Shown: positions 1-7,692, counted from the first letter of the stretch. The stretch: DNA of 37,276 nt from Candidatus Woesearchaeota archaeon (GCA_018302545.1 JAGVZM010000021.1:1-37276), one strand, 5' to 3'. Notes: generated by a model from the letters alone, not told the origin. Program-made: numbers and translations.

Positions 1-35
1 TAAGAAAATATATTCTCAATCAAGGAAGAAAATCA

Positions 36-113
36 GATCAAGTTAAACTAAGTAATTTCTTTTAGTGATACCCTATGGTCTTGCCATAGGGTCGTTCATC
101 TAGTTTAAGATCA
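36..113. repeat. Nested inverted repeat (9-bp GC-rich hairpin inside a longer interrupted helix)
   Basis: The sequence ACCCTATGG at 70-78 and CCATAGGGT at 84-92 form a perfect 9-bp stem with a 5-nt TCTTG loop. Outside it, TTAAACTA at 43-50 is complementary to TAGTTTAA at 101-108, and the pairing can extend through GATC on both sides with a 3-nt bulge. No T-run follows the hairpin, so it does not look like a simple terminator. It could be a structured RNA, a replication or recombination site, or the scar of a small element. The pairing is seen directly; its function is unknown. Confidence 0.45.
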
Positions 114-218
114 GGTCAAGTAAGAGTTATAGCAGGAAAGCCATTAACAAAACAATTTGGTTATGTATTAAATGGTGACTGGAAAATAAGAGATATAAGA
201 GCAGGAATAGTATATTAA
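90..218 (+). pseudogene. Possible 3' remnant of a protein gene
   Basis: One frame stays open from the right side of the hairpin to a TAA at 216-218. It encodes about 42 residues that look protein-like (for example SGQVRVIAGKPLTK and YVLNGDWKIRDIRAG). It has no ATG, GTG or TTG start, and it is closed upstream by a TAG inside the hairpin. Another frame open from the window edge ends at 63-65 and also contains a Tyr-Ile-Leu-Asn and an Asp-Gln-Val motif, so the two may be pieces of one repetitive gene. The protein family is not recognised, and this could be chance in AT-rich DNA. Confidence 0.2.
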
Positions 219-246
219 GTAGATATTTCATGATTTCTTAAAATAA

Positions 247-858
247 ATGATAATTCAAATACCAAATTTAGGTCCAATTGAAAATAATGCTTACATAATT
301 TCAATAGGAAATAAAGCAATTTTAATAGATGCCCCACCAGAACCAGATAAAATATTACAAAGATTAGAAGAAAATAATTTAAAATTAAAATATATTTTAA
401 TAACTCATGGGCATACAGATCACATAGTCTCTACAGTATTCTTAAAAAACCAAACAAATGCAGAGATTCTAGCAAACGAAAACGATATCAAGATGTTTCA
501 AAAACCATGGAATTTATTGCATTTAAGAGCAAAGCCATTTACTCCCGATATATTATTAAAAGACAATGAAGAAATAAAATTAGGAAACAAAAATATAATA
601 TCATTAAAAGTTATCCATACACCAGGACACTCTCAAGGAAGTATATGTTTTTATCAAGAAAAAGAAAAGATATTATTCTCAGGAGACACATTATTTGCTT
701 CTGCAATTGGAAGAACAGATTTACCAGGCGGAGACCAAAATCAATTAATAAAGAGTATAAAAGAAAAGTTATTTACACTCCCATTAGAAACAAAAGTATT
801 TCCAGGGCATGGTCCAAGTACAACTATAAAAACAGAAAAAGAAAATTTCTATTTTTAA
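247..858 (+). CDS. Metallo-beta-lactamase-fold hydrolase (glyoxalase II-like)
   Basis: This is a 203-residue single-domain protein of the metallo-beta-lactamase superfamily, close in pattern to the short glyoxalase II/YcbL-type hydrolases. The zinc-binding motif THGHTDH lies at residues 53-59. Further metal ligands are in HTPGHS (124-129), SGDTLF (145-150) and FPGHG (185-189), so every canonical ligand is present. The GRTDLPGGD stretch after the second Asp is typical of glyoxalase II relatives. The long C-terminal substrate domain of true glyoxalase II is absent, so the substrate (thioester, persulfide or other) cannot be told from sequence. It is cytoplasmic, with no signal peptide. The ORF on this strand at 645-896 is a shadow of it. 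Confidence 0.85.
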   Translation: MIIQIPNLGPIENNAYIISIGNKAILIDAPPEPDKILQRLEENNLKLKYILITHGHTDHIVSTVFLKNQTNAEILANENDIKMFQKPWNLLHLRAKPFTPDILLKDNEEIKLGNKNIISLKVIHTPGHSQGSICFYQEKEKILFSGDTLFASAIGRTDLPGGDQNQLIKSIKEKLFTLPLETKVFPGHGPSTTIKTEKENFYF

Positions 859-892
859 AAAAATATTTAAAGTATAAAACTAAAAGTAGATT

Positions 893-1276
893 ATGAAAAA
901 AACGTTTTATCATGGATCTCAGGTTGAAGGAATAAAAATATTAAAACCAAAAAAAGATCCTAGAACAAAAATAAATGGTATATTTATCTCAGATCTTCCT
1001 TATGGTCCAATGCTGCACTCTCTTCTTAAAAATCGTTCAACCTCTAATGTTAATTATACAACAAAAAATAAGAGATTTATAAAAGGTAGAGTCATAACAA
1101 AACACGAATTAAACAAAGAAGGTTATTTATACAAAATCAAACCAAATAAAAAAGATTTAACAATAGATAAAGAAGGTAAATTATATTTAACCAAGCCAAT
1201 AAAAGTAGAAAGCTGTAAAAAAATAACAAAAAAAGACGTTTTAAAATTAGGTTGGAAGATTAAAGTTAAAAAATAA
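893..1276 (+). CDS. Small protein with possible ADP-ribosyltransferase-like fold
   Basis: This is a 127-residue basic protein. Its N-terminus, FYHGSQVEGIKILKP, has the Tyr-His-Gly-Ser strand and the Leu-x-Pro that follow it in small proteins with an ADP-ribosyltransferase/Tpt1-like fold. The next strand, NGIFISDLPYG, fits the 'vF.sd' segment of those families. No clear catalytic Glu can be assigned, so activity is uncertain. It starts 34 bp after the metallo-beta-lactamase gene in the same direction and is probably co-transcribed with it. Its stop abuts the stop of the convergent membrane-protein gene. The family call is inference from motif shape; a plain hypothetical protein is the alternative. 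Confidence 0.45.
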   Translation: MKKTFYHGSQVEGIKILKPKKDPRTKINGIFISDLPYGPMLHSLLKNRSTSNVNYTTKNKRFIKGRVITKHELNKEGYLYKIKPNKKDLTIDKEGKLYLTKPIKVESCKKITKKDVLKLGWKIKVKK

Positions 1277-1750
1277 TCACCTTTTTCTATATTTAATAAA
1301 TAAATAAGCAAATATAATTATCAATAATCCATAATTGATTATAATAAACCAAGGATTAGCCCAACTAATACCATTAAGTGTAAAGCTACTTATAGGCCAT
1401 AAAAATGGAGTTGGGAAATAATCCCTTGTATGTGTCGGAATATCTATAAAGATATGTAATAACCAACCACCAAGAACCCAAGGTATCTTTTTAGAAATAA
1501 TATAAATTAAACCAAAAACAATCAAAAATATAACTAAACTATGTGTTATATTATAAGCAATAAAAACATATTCTGGAAGAGTTTCTAAAGGAGGTTTGCC
1601 AGGATGAAAAGTACCAAATATAAGACTATAAATGATAAACACTCCAAAAGACAAAAAATCTGGTAGAATCGCAAATAATCCAGCCAACCACCTATAGGAA
1701 GTCCTAAAATAAATTGCAAAAGTCCATAAAAAATGAGCCAATGTATCCAT
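1277..1750 (-). CDS. YdjM/DUF457-like membrane protein (putative metal-dependent hydrolase)
   Basis: This is a 157-residue integral membrane protein with about four hydrophobic helices. It carries the pattern of the YdjM (LexA-induced inner membrane hydrolase-like) family: an N-terminal MDTLAHFLW with a His in the first helix, LPD in the next loop, a His near YNITHSL, and LLHIFIDIPTH near the middle of the second half. These conserved His/Asp residues are thought to bind metal in the family; the substrate is unknown. A TATA element at 1771-1779 sits about 26 bp upstream of the ATG, fitting a leaderless transcript. The convergent neighbour ends one base away. Confidence 0.65.
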   Translation of the reverse strand: MDTLAHFLWTFAIYFRTSYRWLAGLFAILPDFLSFGVFIIYSLIFGTFHPGKPPLETLPEYVFIAYNITHSLVIFLIVFGLIYIISKKIPWVLGGWLLHIFIDIPTHTRDYFPTPFLWPISSFTLNGISWANPWFIIINYGLLIIIFAYLFIKYRKR

Positions 1751-1769
1751 AAACTATATCTTTCTTAAT

Positions 1770-1779
1770 CTATATAAAA
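1770..1779 (-). promoter_or_regulatory. Archaeal TATA box for the YdjM-like gene
   Basis: On the minus strand this reads TTTTATATAG, about 26 bp before the ATG at 1750. There is no Shine-Dalgarno site, so the message is likely leaderless. Confidence 0.5.
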
Positions 1780-1903
1780 AACTTCTCAATTTAATACACA
1801 TTAAGAAACATAAAAATACTTATTAAAAGCCCAATAAAACCAAAAATAGGGCAGAACTTTTCTTGGGTTATATTTTTATATTTTAAAATATGGTTTAATT
1901 TAT

Positions 1904-2599
1904 ATGAAAAAAATAATAATTTTATTAACAATGCTAATAACAGCCTGTACTTTAATTGACCAACCAATAATTGCAGATACCTCTAACGGTTTCCTAACTA
2001 CAGAAGACAAAGTAAAGATTTACTATTCTTACGAAAAAATCCCAACAAATAAGGCAGTAATATTAATTCATATGCTTGATAGGAGTCATACAGATTGGAA
2101 TGCTTTTTCTAAAAGGTTGCATAAAACAAATTTCTCAACTCTAGCAATTGATTTAAGGGGTCATGGAAAGTCAGACCTAAATTGGGAAGAATTTTCAGAA
2201 AAAGATTTTAATAATATGTTATTAGAAATAAAATCAGCAAAAGAATTCTTAAAAAAAGAAAATTATACAGAAATAAGCATTATAGGTGCAAGTATTGGAG
2301 CGAATTTAGCTCTAAATTATGCTTCTAATGATCAAGATATTAATAAATTAGTTTTGCTTTCACCTTCAGAGGATTATAGGGGAATAAAAACATTAAGCAA
2401 TTTAAATAATTTTAACAATTCGTTATTAATAGCAACAGGATCTAAAGACATAAAAAGTTACATTGGATCAAAGAAAATAAATGAATCATTTAAAGGAAAT
2501 AGAAAGTTATTAATGTATAATACAGAGAATCACGGAACAATACTATTACTTTCTCATTTCGAGTTAAACAAAGAAATAATAGAGTTTCTAAAGGCTTAA
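1904..2599 (+). CDS. Alpha/beta hydrolase, predicted lipoprotein
   Basis: This is a 231-residue serine hydrolase. The N-terminus MKKIIILLTMLITAC is a short signal peptide ending in a lipobox-like L-I-T-A-C, so Cys15 may carry a lipid anchor outside the membrane. The fold is shown by VILIHML (oxyanion strand), the AIDLRGHGKSD motif (81-91) and the nucleophile elbow G-A-S-I-G with Ser130. The acid is probably Asp182 (TGSKD) and the base His210 (ENHGT). RGHGKSD recurs in the alpha/beta hydrolase at 11993. The substrate is unknown; esters or lipids are plausible. A TATA-like stretch at about 1872-1881 suggests a leaderless start. Confidence 0.75.
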   Translation: MKKIIILLTMLITACTLIDQPIIADTSNGFLTTEDKVKIYYSYEKIPTNKAVILIHMLDRSHTDWNAFSKRLHKTNFSTLAIDLRGHGKSDLNWEEFSEKDFNNMLLEIKSAKEFLKKENYTEISIIGASIGANLALNYASNDQDINKLVLLSPSEDYRGIKTLSNLNNFNNSLLIATGSKDIKSYIGSKKINESFKGNRKLLMYNTENHGTILLLSHFELNKEIIEFLKA

Positions 2600-2601
2600 A
2601 T

Positions 2602-3261
2602 TTATTCTAAAGATCTATCGACTATTTTTGCATAGTCTATAACTCCATTCATTGAGCTTACTAATCTATCTGTTATTGTATAAATCCCTTCATTACTATC
2701 ACTTCTCAAAACAAGTTTAGATCCACTATATTGATCTGCCCACTTAGAAGCAGGTGCTTCAATCCTAGAGAATTTCTTTTCTGGATCAATTATTAATTTC
2801 TCAATATCTTCAGGTTTCAAAGAAAAAGTTAGAGAAGAATTCCCAGAAAGAGGAATACCTGCTGCTGCAGCTTGTAGTGTATCAAAAAACAAAACATACT
2901 CTAAATTTAGTAAATCTTCTATCCTACTCGTCTCTTTAACTAAATAATCAAATGCTGAATAAGCTATTTTCGGATCTCTATGACTAATAATAACATCTAT
3001 AGCTCTTCTAACATCAGCAACATCATCCCAATCTAATCTAGAGTCTAATTTAGCCTCAACCATAAAACCTGTATCTTTAGAAACAAACCTAAATACCGGT
3101 GGAGAAGAATAAACACCTGAACCTCCAATAATATGAACAAATCTAGCATAATAATCTCTCACAATATTACCCAAACAAGGTATAGTACCAAATAAAAGTT
3201 TAGTACCAGGAGCTAAATTTCTATCAATCCTATCACTTGGTCCTGTTCCACCACCAGACAT
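2602..3261 (-). CDS. Uncharacterised protein next to MoxR/VWA genes
   Basis: This 219-residue protein begins MSGGGTGPSDRID. The longer ORF in the track adds 22 hydrophobic residues, but the TATA box at 3283-3290 lies about 25 bp upstream of this internal ATG, so those residues would be promoter DNA. I do not recognise a family. The sequence looks like a soluble alpha/beta protein, with a Gly-Gly-rich start, a central helical part rich in Asp/Arg and an Ala-rich segment (DTLQAAAAGIPLSG). It lies downstream of the VWA gene on the same strand, suggesting a shared function, but it has its own promoter. It ends 2 bp from the convergent hydrolase gene. Confidence 0.6.
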   Translation of the reverse strand: MSGGGTGPSDRIDRNLAPGTKLLFGTIPCLGNIVRDYYARFVHIIGGSGVYSSPPVFRFVSKDTGFMVEAKLDSRLDWDDVADVRRAIDVIISHRDPKIAYSAFDYLVKETSRIEDLLNLEYVLFFDTLQAAAAGIPLSGNSSLTFSLKPEDIEKLIIDPEKKFSRIEAPASKWADQYSGSKLVLRSDSNEGIYTITDRLVSSMNGVIDYAKIVDRSLE

Positions 3262-3282
3262 ATAAACAAAAAAAATTAGAAA

Positions 3283-3290
3283 TATATAAA
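3283..3290 (-). promoter_or_regulatory. TATA box deciding the start of the 219-aa gene
   Basis: TTTATATA on the minus strand is centred about 25 bp upstream of the ATG at 3261. This spacing implies transcription starting at or near the ATG. Confidence 0.6.
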
Positions 3291-3298
3291 CATTTATA

Positions 3299-4501
3299 CT
3301 ACAAACTATAATAATCTTGTAATACAACCCTATCTAAATTATCTAGGTCATTAACAACATATAAATTACCTTTTCCAATCTCAACTATTTTTTTAGCTAA
3401 ATCTAAACCTTCATCCAAACCTATACCTATAACTGAAATAGTAATTCCTTGATTAACAGCCCTTTCAACTAAATTCAAAGTATTTTTAGTAGGTTCATCT
3501 CCAACTGTAGGCATTGCATCTGTAAGCAAAACTAGATGTTTGGTTATATTTTCTGAAGGAAACATTTCTATAGCTTTATTTATAGTTAAAGCCAAATCAG
3601 TTTGCTTCTTAGGGCTTACTTTTACAATTGCTTTCACAAATTGCCCAAAATCAGTAGTAGGATAAACAGCTTCTTCAATATCACTTCCAAACACAATCAA
3701 CCCAACCTTATCATTTTCCTCTATAGCTTTGAAAGCTAAAGCAACACCTGCTTTTTTACATAATTCTATTTTCTTGCCTTTCATACTTCCAGAAGCATCT
3801 AAACCATAAACAAGAAATATTTTACCTCTACTATCCCTTTCAAAAGACATTAAATCTTCTACTTCTAAGTTCTTATGACCTCTTCTTATAGATTTCCTAA
3901 GACTAGATTTTAATGCAATATCCCTATATCTATCTCCTTTTCTAAAATTTCTAACATTTTCTTTATCACCATACATCATAAACTTCTTAGTCTTTCTTTC
4001 ACCCAAACCCTTAGCAGATAAATCATCTAATTCTTTCATATATAAAACCATAGAAGCCAAATTAATACCTTTATCTGTATATTCCCCATCTTCTTCAATT
4101 AAACCTTCATCTTCTAGTTCCCTTTTTTTATCTTGCAGCTTATTTTTTAGCTCCCTTTGAAATTCAGGAAATTTAATATTTTTCTTAATAGCATCTTTAT
4201 CATAACCAGTAGCATATCTCAAAAAACTTTCACCAAATATCTTTTCAGCATTGTTATAATCTTTAACCAACTTCTCCATCAACATATCAGGATTAAAAGA
4301 TAATAATCCTTGATTCATACTAGAATCAATCATCATTCCTTGTTCAATAGTCTGTTTATTTCCCTCAACTATAGAATGACTCAAACCTTCATCAGAATCC
4401 ATAATACCCTTTTGTTCATATCCTTTTTTAAAATCTTGAACATCTACACTAGGGTAAATCCTCTCCTGTTTCTCTTTCAAAATTTTCTTTAAACTTAGCA
4501 A
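3299..4501 (-). CDS. VWA-domain protein partnered with MoxR ATPase
   Basis: This is a 400-residue protein with an alpha-helical, charged N-terminal half and a C-terminal von Willebrand factor A domain (about 225-400). The metal-ion-dependent adhesion site is complete: D-A-S-G-S (Asp235, Ser237, Ser239), Thr301 and Asp328 (LLTDAM). VWA proteins encoded beside MoxR AAA+ ATPases act with them in metal insertion or in remodelling protein complexes. The start overlaps the end of the MoxR gene by 53 bp in another frame. A later Met at residue 34 is an alternative start, so the exact N-terminus is uncertain. No signal peptide or membrane segment is visible, so it is cytoplasmic. Confidence 0.85.
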   Translation of the reverse strand: MLSLKKILKEKQERIYPSVDVQDFKKGYEQKGIMDSDEGLSHSIVEGNKQTIEQGMMIDSSMNQGLLSFNPDMLMEKLVKDYNNAEKIFGESFLRYATGYDKDAIKKNIKFPEFQRELKNKLQDKKRELEDEGLIEEDGEYTDKGINLASMVLYMKELDDLSAKGLGERKTKKFMMYGDKENVRNFRKGDRYRDIALKSSLRKSIRRGHKNLEVEDLMSFERDSRGKIFLVYGLDASGSMKGKKIELCKKAGVALAFKAIEENDKVGLIVFGSDIEEAVYPTTDFGQFVKAIVKVSPKKQTDLALTINKAIEMFPSENITKHLVLLTDAMPTVGDEPTKNTLNLVERAVNQGITISVIGIGLDEGLDLAKKIVEIGKGNLYVVNDLDNLDRVVLQDYYSL

Positions 4502-5420
4502 ATTCTTTAATTATAAAATCTTTATTGTTCATTAAATATTTAACACTTGGTTTCAATCTTATTCTATGGCTAACAACAGAATAAAAACTTTCTATAATAT
4601 CTTTAATATCAACTTTATTCTTATTTGCTAAATAAGCATTACTTTGGGATCTCTCATATAATCCTATAGATGCTCTAACACTAGGAACTCTTTCTAAATT
4701 CTCATTATTTCTTAACTCTCTAATAAATTGTAATGTTAAGTTTAATAAACTATCTGGAAATTCTACCTCAGGTAAATCTTCAGATTTTTCTCTAACAATT
4801 CTTTTTTCAATATCTAAACTTTCAGGATAACCAACAAATACAAAATCAAACCTATCTAGTAATACTTCTGATAATTTTTCTGTAGCTGCAAAATCTTCAG
4901 GATTCATAGTAGCAATCATCACAAAATCAGCTTCTAAATCCAAATCATAACCACCAATAGTAGCTTTACCCTCTTCTAAAACTTGTAATAATGCATTTTG
5001 CAACTTCTCAGGAGCCCTATTTATCTCATCAAAAAATAAAACACCTTTATTTGCTTTGAAAATCTTTCCAGGAGTAAAACTTTCTATTGACAAAGGACCA
5101 AATTGCATAGCCTTCACAGGATCTATATCTCCTATCATATCCTCGACAGTTAAATCAGGACTTCCTTGAATTCTAATAAATCTCTCTTCTCCCTTCAATT
5201 TATTTTTTTTCTTTGTAATAATTTCTTCAACTTCCATTTCAGGAAGTAACTTAGCAACGTTTTTGGCAAAAGTAGTTTTTCCTATTCCTGGTGGACCAAC
5301 TAATACAATATGCCTATTCATTATTAAAGCAGAAAGTATTTGCTTTTTAGCATTCTCTTGTCCATATATATCATTAAAAGGATCTTGTCCTCTAAATTTT
5401 TTAAATGTTTCAGTTAGCAT
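4449..5420 (-). CDS. MoxR-family AAA+ ATPase
   Basis: This is a 323-residue AAA+ ATPase of the MoxR/RavA/magnesium-chelatase-I group. Walker A is VGPPGIGKTT (41-50), Walker B is VLFFDEINR (127-134), sensor 1 is in ATMNP (170-174), and the arginine region is in LLDRFDF. The start is placed at the internal ATG (MLTETFKK) because a TATA box at 5445-5452 lies about 28 bp upstream of it; the longer ORF would translate the promoter. Its 3' end overlaps the VWA gene. MoxR-VWA pairs work as ATP-driven chaperone-like machines on target complexes. The target here is not evident. Confidence 0.9.
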   Translation of the reverse strand: MLTETFKKFRGQDPFNDIYGQENAKKQILSALIMNRHIVLVGPPGIGKTTFAKNVAKLLPEMEVEEIITKKKNKLKGEERFIRIQGSPDLTVEDMIGDIDPVKAMQFGPLSIESFTPGKIFKANKGVLFFDEINRAPEKLQNALLQVLEEGKATIGGYDLDLEADFVMIATMNPEDFAATEKLSEVLLDRFDFVFVGYPESLDIEKRIVREKSEDLPEVEFPDSLLNLTLQFIRELRNNENLERVPSVRASIGLYERSQSNAYLANKNKVDIKDIIESFYSVVSHRIRLKPSVKYLMNNKDFIIKEFAKFKENFERETGEDLP

Positions 5421-5444
5421 TTTCAGCTTAAAAATAATATAATC

Positions 5445-5452
5445 TTTATAAA
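5445..5452 (-). promoter_or_regulatory. TATA box of the MoxR-VWA operon
   Basis: The symmetric TTTATAAA is centred about 28 bp upstream of the MoxR ATG at 5420. A separate TATA at 5511-5520 serves the divergent gene. Confidence 0.6.
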
Positions 5453-5510
5453 GTTTCTGGAAAATTAAATTTAAAGAAATATTTATAAACATAGGAATAT
5501 TAGAAGAAAG

Positions 5511-5520
5511 CTTTATATAT
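5511..5520 (+). promoter_or_regulatory. TATA box of the 144-aa membrane protein gene
   Basis: CTTTATATAT is centred about 28 bp before the ATG at 5544. This supports that ATG rather than the internal Met at residue 9. Confidence 0.55.
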
Positions 5521-5543
5521 TGATTAATAAGTTGCCGAATTAA

Positions 5544-5978
5544 ATGAATAAAAAACAAACAGTAAAAATGGATTATTCAAGTGCACTTCTTTATGGAATA
5601 CCAGCAGGAATTATAGCAGCTGTGATTTGGGCAATTTTAACTGTTATCACAGGTTGGGAATTTGGCTTCGTTGCTATTGGTATAGGTTATCTAGTAGGAT
5701 ATGCTGTTTACTATGGCGCTGGAAAAAAAGGAGATCAAAAATTACAATTTTTAAGTGCAGGCATATCTCTAATTGCAATATTCATTGGAGAATATTTAAT
5801 AACAAATCATTATTTATATACCTCTTTAATAGATCAAGGTATGAACACATTATATTTTCTTAAAGTATGGCCTGTTATTAAAGAAACAGTTTATTATGTT
5901 ATAGACTTTCCAATTACATTCTTATTCTGGACCATTGCATTATATGCAGGTTATGCCATGGCTAGAAAAAGAGAATAA
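5544..5978 (+). CDS. Small integral membrane protein
   Basis: This is a 144-residue protein with about four transmembrane segments (roughly 13-35, 40-57, 68-86 and 120-140) and a basic C-terminus (ARKRE). The segment GFVAIGIGYLVGYAVYYG followed by KKGDQKLQFLSAGISLIA resembles a recurring membrane unit in otherwise uncharacterised bacterial and archaeal proteins (Gly-x-x-Val-Gly-x-Ala then Lys-x-x-Gln). No catalytic residues can be named. It is divergent from the MoxR operon and ends 3 bp from the next convergent gene. The function is unknown. Confidence 0.65.
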   Translation: MNKKQTVKMDYSSALLYGIPAGIIAAVIWAILTVITGWEFGFVAIGIGYLVGYAVYYGAGKKGDQKLQFLSAGISLIAIFIGEYLITNHYLYTSLIDQGMNTLYFLKVWPVIKETVYYVIDFPITFLFWTIALYAGYAMARKRE

Positions 5979-5981
5979 AAA

Positions 5982-6464
5982 CTATCTTTTGTATCTCCAA
6001 CGAAACTTTTCAAGATCTTCAGAAAAAGCTTGCATAGCCCAATCAACACTAAAATTTTCACTAAGAGGAAAATTAATTCCTAAAATTCTCCTAGATCTCT
6101 CAACAAACAAATCATAAGCTATTTTAGTTTCCTCAGACAAATCCCTTCTATCCATTTCTGGTTTAGCTTCATAAAACCAACCAGTTTCATTTAAAGACCA
6201 TTCTAAAATATAAACAGCATCATCCAATTCATCAGGAAGTTCGAATTCATCATCAAATGGTTTTTCATCACCATTCCAAGTATCACAAAATATTCCTCTA
6301 AAATTATCATAAGTTTGAATAAGCATAGACCTTGATATATTCAAATCAGAGTTTAATCTTCTAATTCTATTTTCCTCATTAACTGGCAAATATCTTTTTA
6401 GGTGATAGATTTTAATAGGAAATAAGTAGCTAATACCTTCAACAGTCTTTCTAGGTAATTCCAT
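5982..6464 (-). CDS. Uncharacterised acidic protein
   Basis: This 160-residue protein is of unrecognised family. It has a basic N-terminal part (IYHLKRYL, RIRRLNSDL), a central acidic stretch (FDDEFELPDELDDA) and a Trp-rich helical second half (ILEWSLNETGWFYEAKPE and FRWRYKR at the end). No signal peptide or membrane helix is seen. An A/T-rich TATA-like element about 20-25 bp upstream suggests a leaderless transcript. It is divergent from the coiled-coil gene at 6545. No function is proposed. Confidence 0.55.
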   Translation of the reverse strand: MELPRKTVEGISYLFPIKIYHLKRYLPVNEENRIRRLNSDLNISRSMLIQTYDNFRGIFCDTWNGDEKPFDDEFELPDELDDAVYILEWSLNETGWFYEAKPEMDRRDLSEETKIAYDLFVERSRRILGINFPLSENFSVDWAMQAFSEDLEKFRWRYKR

Positions 6465-6544
6465 TGTAAAATAAAAAATATAAAAAAACTTAAAAAACTA
6501 GTTAAAAGAAACATTTTTATACTAGTTTTGAAGAAATATGATAT

Positions 6545-6838
6545 ATGCCATTAAAAAAGAGTGATATGAGTACAGAAACACAAAATTCTCCTAAAGATAT
6601 ACATGAATTAATTAAATCTGTAAATCAATTAACTCAAAGAATAGATAGATTATTAACCCTATTTGAACAAGCAGCAAAACATATTGATGAAGTAGAATCA
6701 ACAGAAGCTAAAATATCAAACTTATCATCAAGATTAGATTCATTACTAGAGCAAAATAAAGCAATTGCCCAAGGTTTAATATTACTAGAAAAATACGTAA
6801 GAGGAAAAACAGGCCTTCAAAAAGAAATGTCACAATGA
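6545..6838 (+). CDS. Short coiled-coil protein, partner of the stand-alone ATPase N-domain
   Basis: This 97-residue protein is mostly helical, with heptad-like hydrophobic spacing from about residue 18 to 85 (HELIKSVNQLTQRIDRLL, AKISNLSSRLDSLLEQ). A second possible start is Met8, preceded by GAGTGAT. Its stop codon overlaps the start of the next gene in an ATGA arrangement, so translation of the two is coupled and their products probably interact. Short coiled-coil proteins accompany ArlI/FlaI-type ATPases in archaellum operons (ArlC/D/E), but I see no specific homology here, and that parallel is speculative. Confidence 0.65.
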   Translation: MPLKKSDMSTETQNSPKDIHELIKSVNQLTQRIDRLLTLFEQAAKHIDEVESTEAKISNLSSRLDSLLEQNKAIAQGLILLEKYVRGKTGLQKEMSQ

Positions 6839-7692
6839 TAAAAGATCAAGAACCATTCTTTCTAATAAATGAATTTGTTGAAGAACAAAAAGAAGAATTG
6901 CAGAAGATAGTTGATATAATTGAGCCAAGTAACTATCAAAAGTTTAAAAAGGCATTATTTATAAGAAATTTCACAAATGGATTATTTCAAGCATATAGGT
7001 TAGAAAAATCAAAAAGATATAAGAACAAACAGCAAGAATTAGAAAATTTAAAAAGAAAAAAACAAGATTTATTAAAAAAATTACAAAATATACAAAAAAA
7101 CAAATTAATAGAAAAACAAGAACAAGCAAAAAAACAATTAGAGATAGAAAAAGTAAATCCATTAGAAGAAGATAAAATAGTCAAAATAAATTTTAATGGT
7201 CATCAGTTAAATATTAAAGAACCAGAACTAAATGAACAAGAAGAAAAGATATTGAAAGATTTAAAGTTAAATACTTTAAAGTATCATTTAGAAAAAGAAG
7301 AAACCTTCACTCAAAAATTAAAGGAAATTGCAAATCAAAATTATTCTGAAGAATTAAATAAAAAATTAAAGTATTACACAGATAGAGACTTAAAAAAATA
7401 TGGGAAAATAAACTATTTAATTGAAGAACCAAAAATAAAAGAGATAATATGTAATGGAACAAGCCAACCAGTTTTAGTTACATATGAAAATAAAAAAGAA
7501 ATACCAACAAATATAGCATTCAACTCTGAAGAAGAATTAAATGATTTTATAGAAAAATTGGCAGATAAAACAAATTCAGAAATTTCAGAAGAAAACCCAT
7601 TTTTAAGCTCATCTTTAAAAAATTTAGAGATACAAGCAACTTTAGGATCCCAATTTGTAAAGGCCAAGTTCATAATCCAAAAGTCTATTTAA
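6835..7692 (+). CDS. Coiled-coil protein ending in a secretion-ATPase (GspE/ArlI-type) N-terminal domain, no ATPase domain
   Basis: This is a 285-residue protein. Residues about 1-60 are helical and 60-110 a strongly charged, Lys/Gln/Glu-rich coiled coil. The last roughly 95 residues match the domain that precedes the RecA-like core of type II/IV secretion, CpaF and ArlI ATPases: INYLIEEPKIKEIICNG (the 'D/E-P-x-v-x-E-I-x-v-N-G' signature), then NSEEELNDFIEKLADKT, SEENPFLSSSL and LEIQATLGSQF. In full-length ATPases the next element is the 'FTIRKF' strand and the Walker A core. Here FIIQKSI is followed by the stop, so there is no ATPase motif. It could be a regulator or decoy of a separate ATPase. 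Its 3' end overlaps the convergent gene by 8 bp. Confidence 0.7.
   Translation: MIKDQEPFFLINEFVEEQKEELQKIVDIIEPSNYQKFKKALFIRNFTNGLFQAYRLEKSKRYKNKQQELENLKRKKQDLLKKLQNIQKNKLIEKQEQAKKQLEIEKVNPLEEDKIVKINFNGHQLNIKEPELNEQEEKILKDLKLNTLKYHLEKEETFTQKLKEIANQNYSEELNKKLKYYTDRDLKKYGKINYLIEEPKIKEIICNGTSQPVLVTYENKKEIPTNIAFNSEEELNDFIEKLADKTNSEISEENPFLSSSLKNLEIQATLGSQFVKAKFIIQKSI

Noticed and set aside
70-92. Intrinsic terminator at the GC-rich hairpin
   Set aside because: No T-run follows the stem, and archaeal termination does not normally rely on such hairpins; kept as an inverted repeat instead.
645-896. 83-aa plus-strand ORF in the track
   Set aside because: It lies in another frame of the metallo-beta-lactamase gene, which has complete motifs; the Lys/Arg-rich translation is typical of frame shadows in AT-rich DNA.
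5935-6117. 60-aa ORF spanning the end of the membrane protein gene
   Set aside because: Overlaps two better genes and has no recognisable signal; a chance frame.
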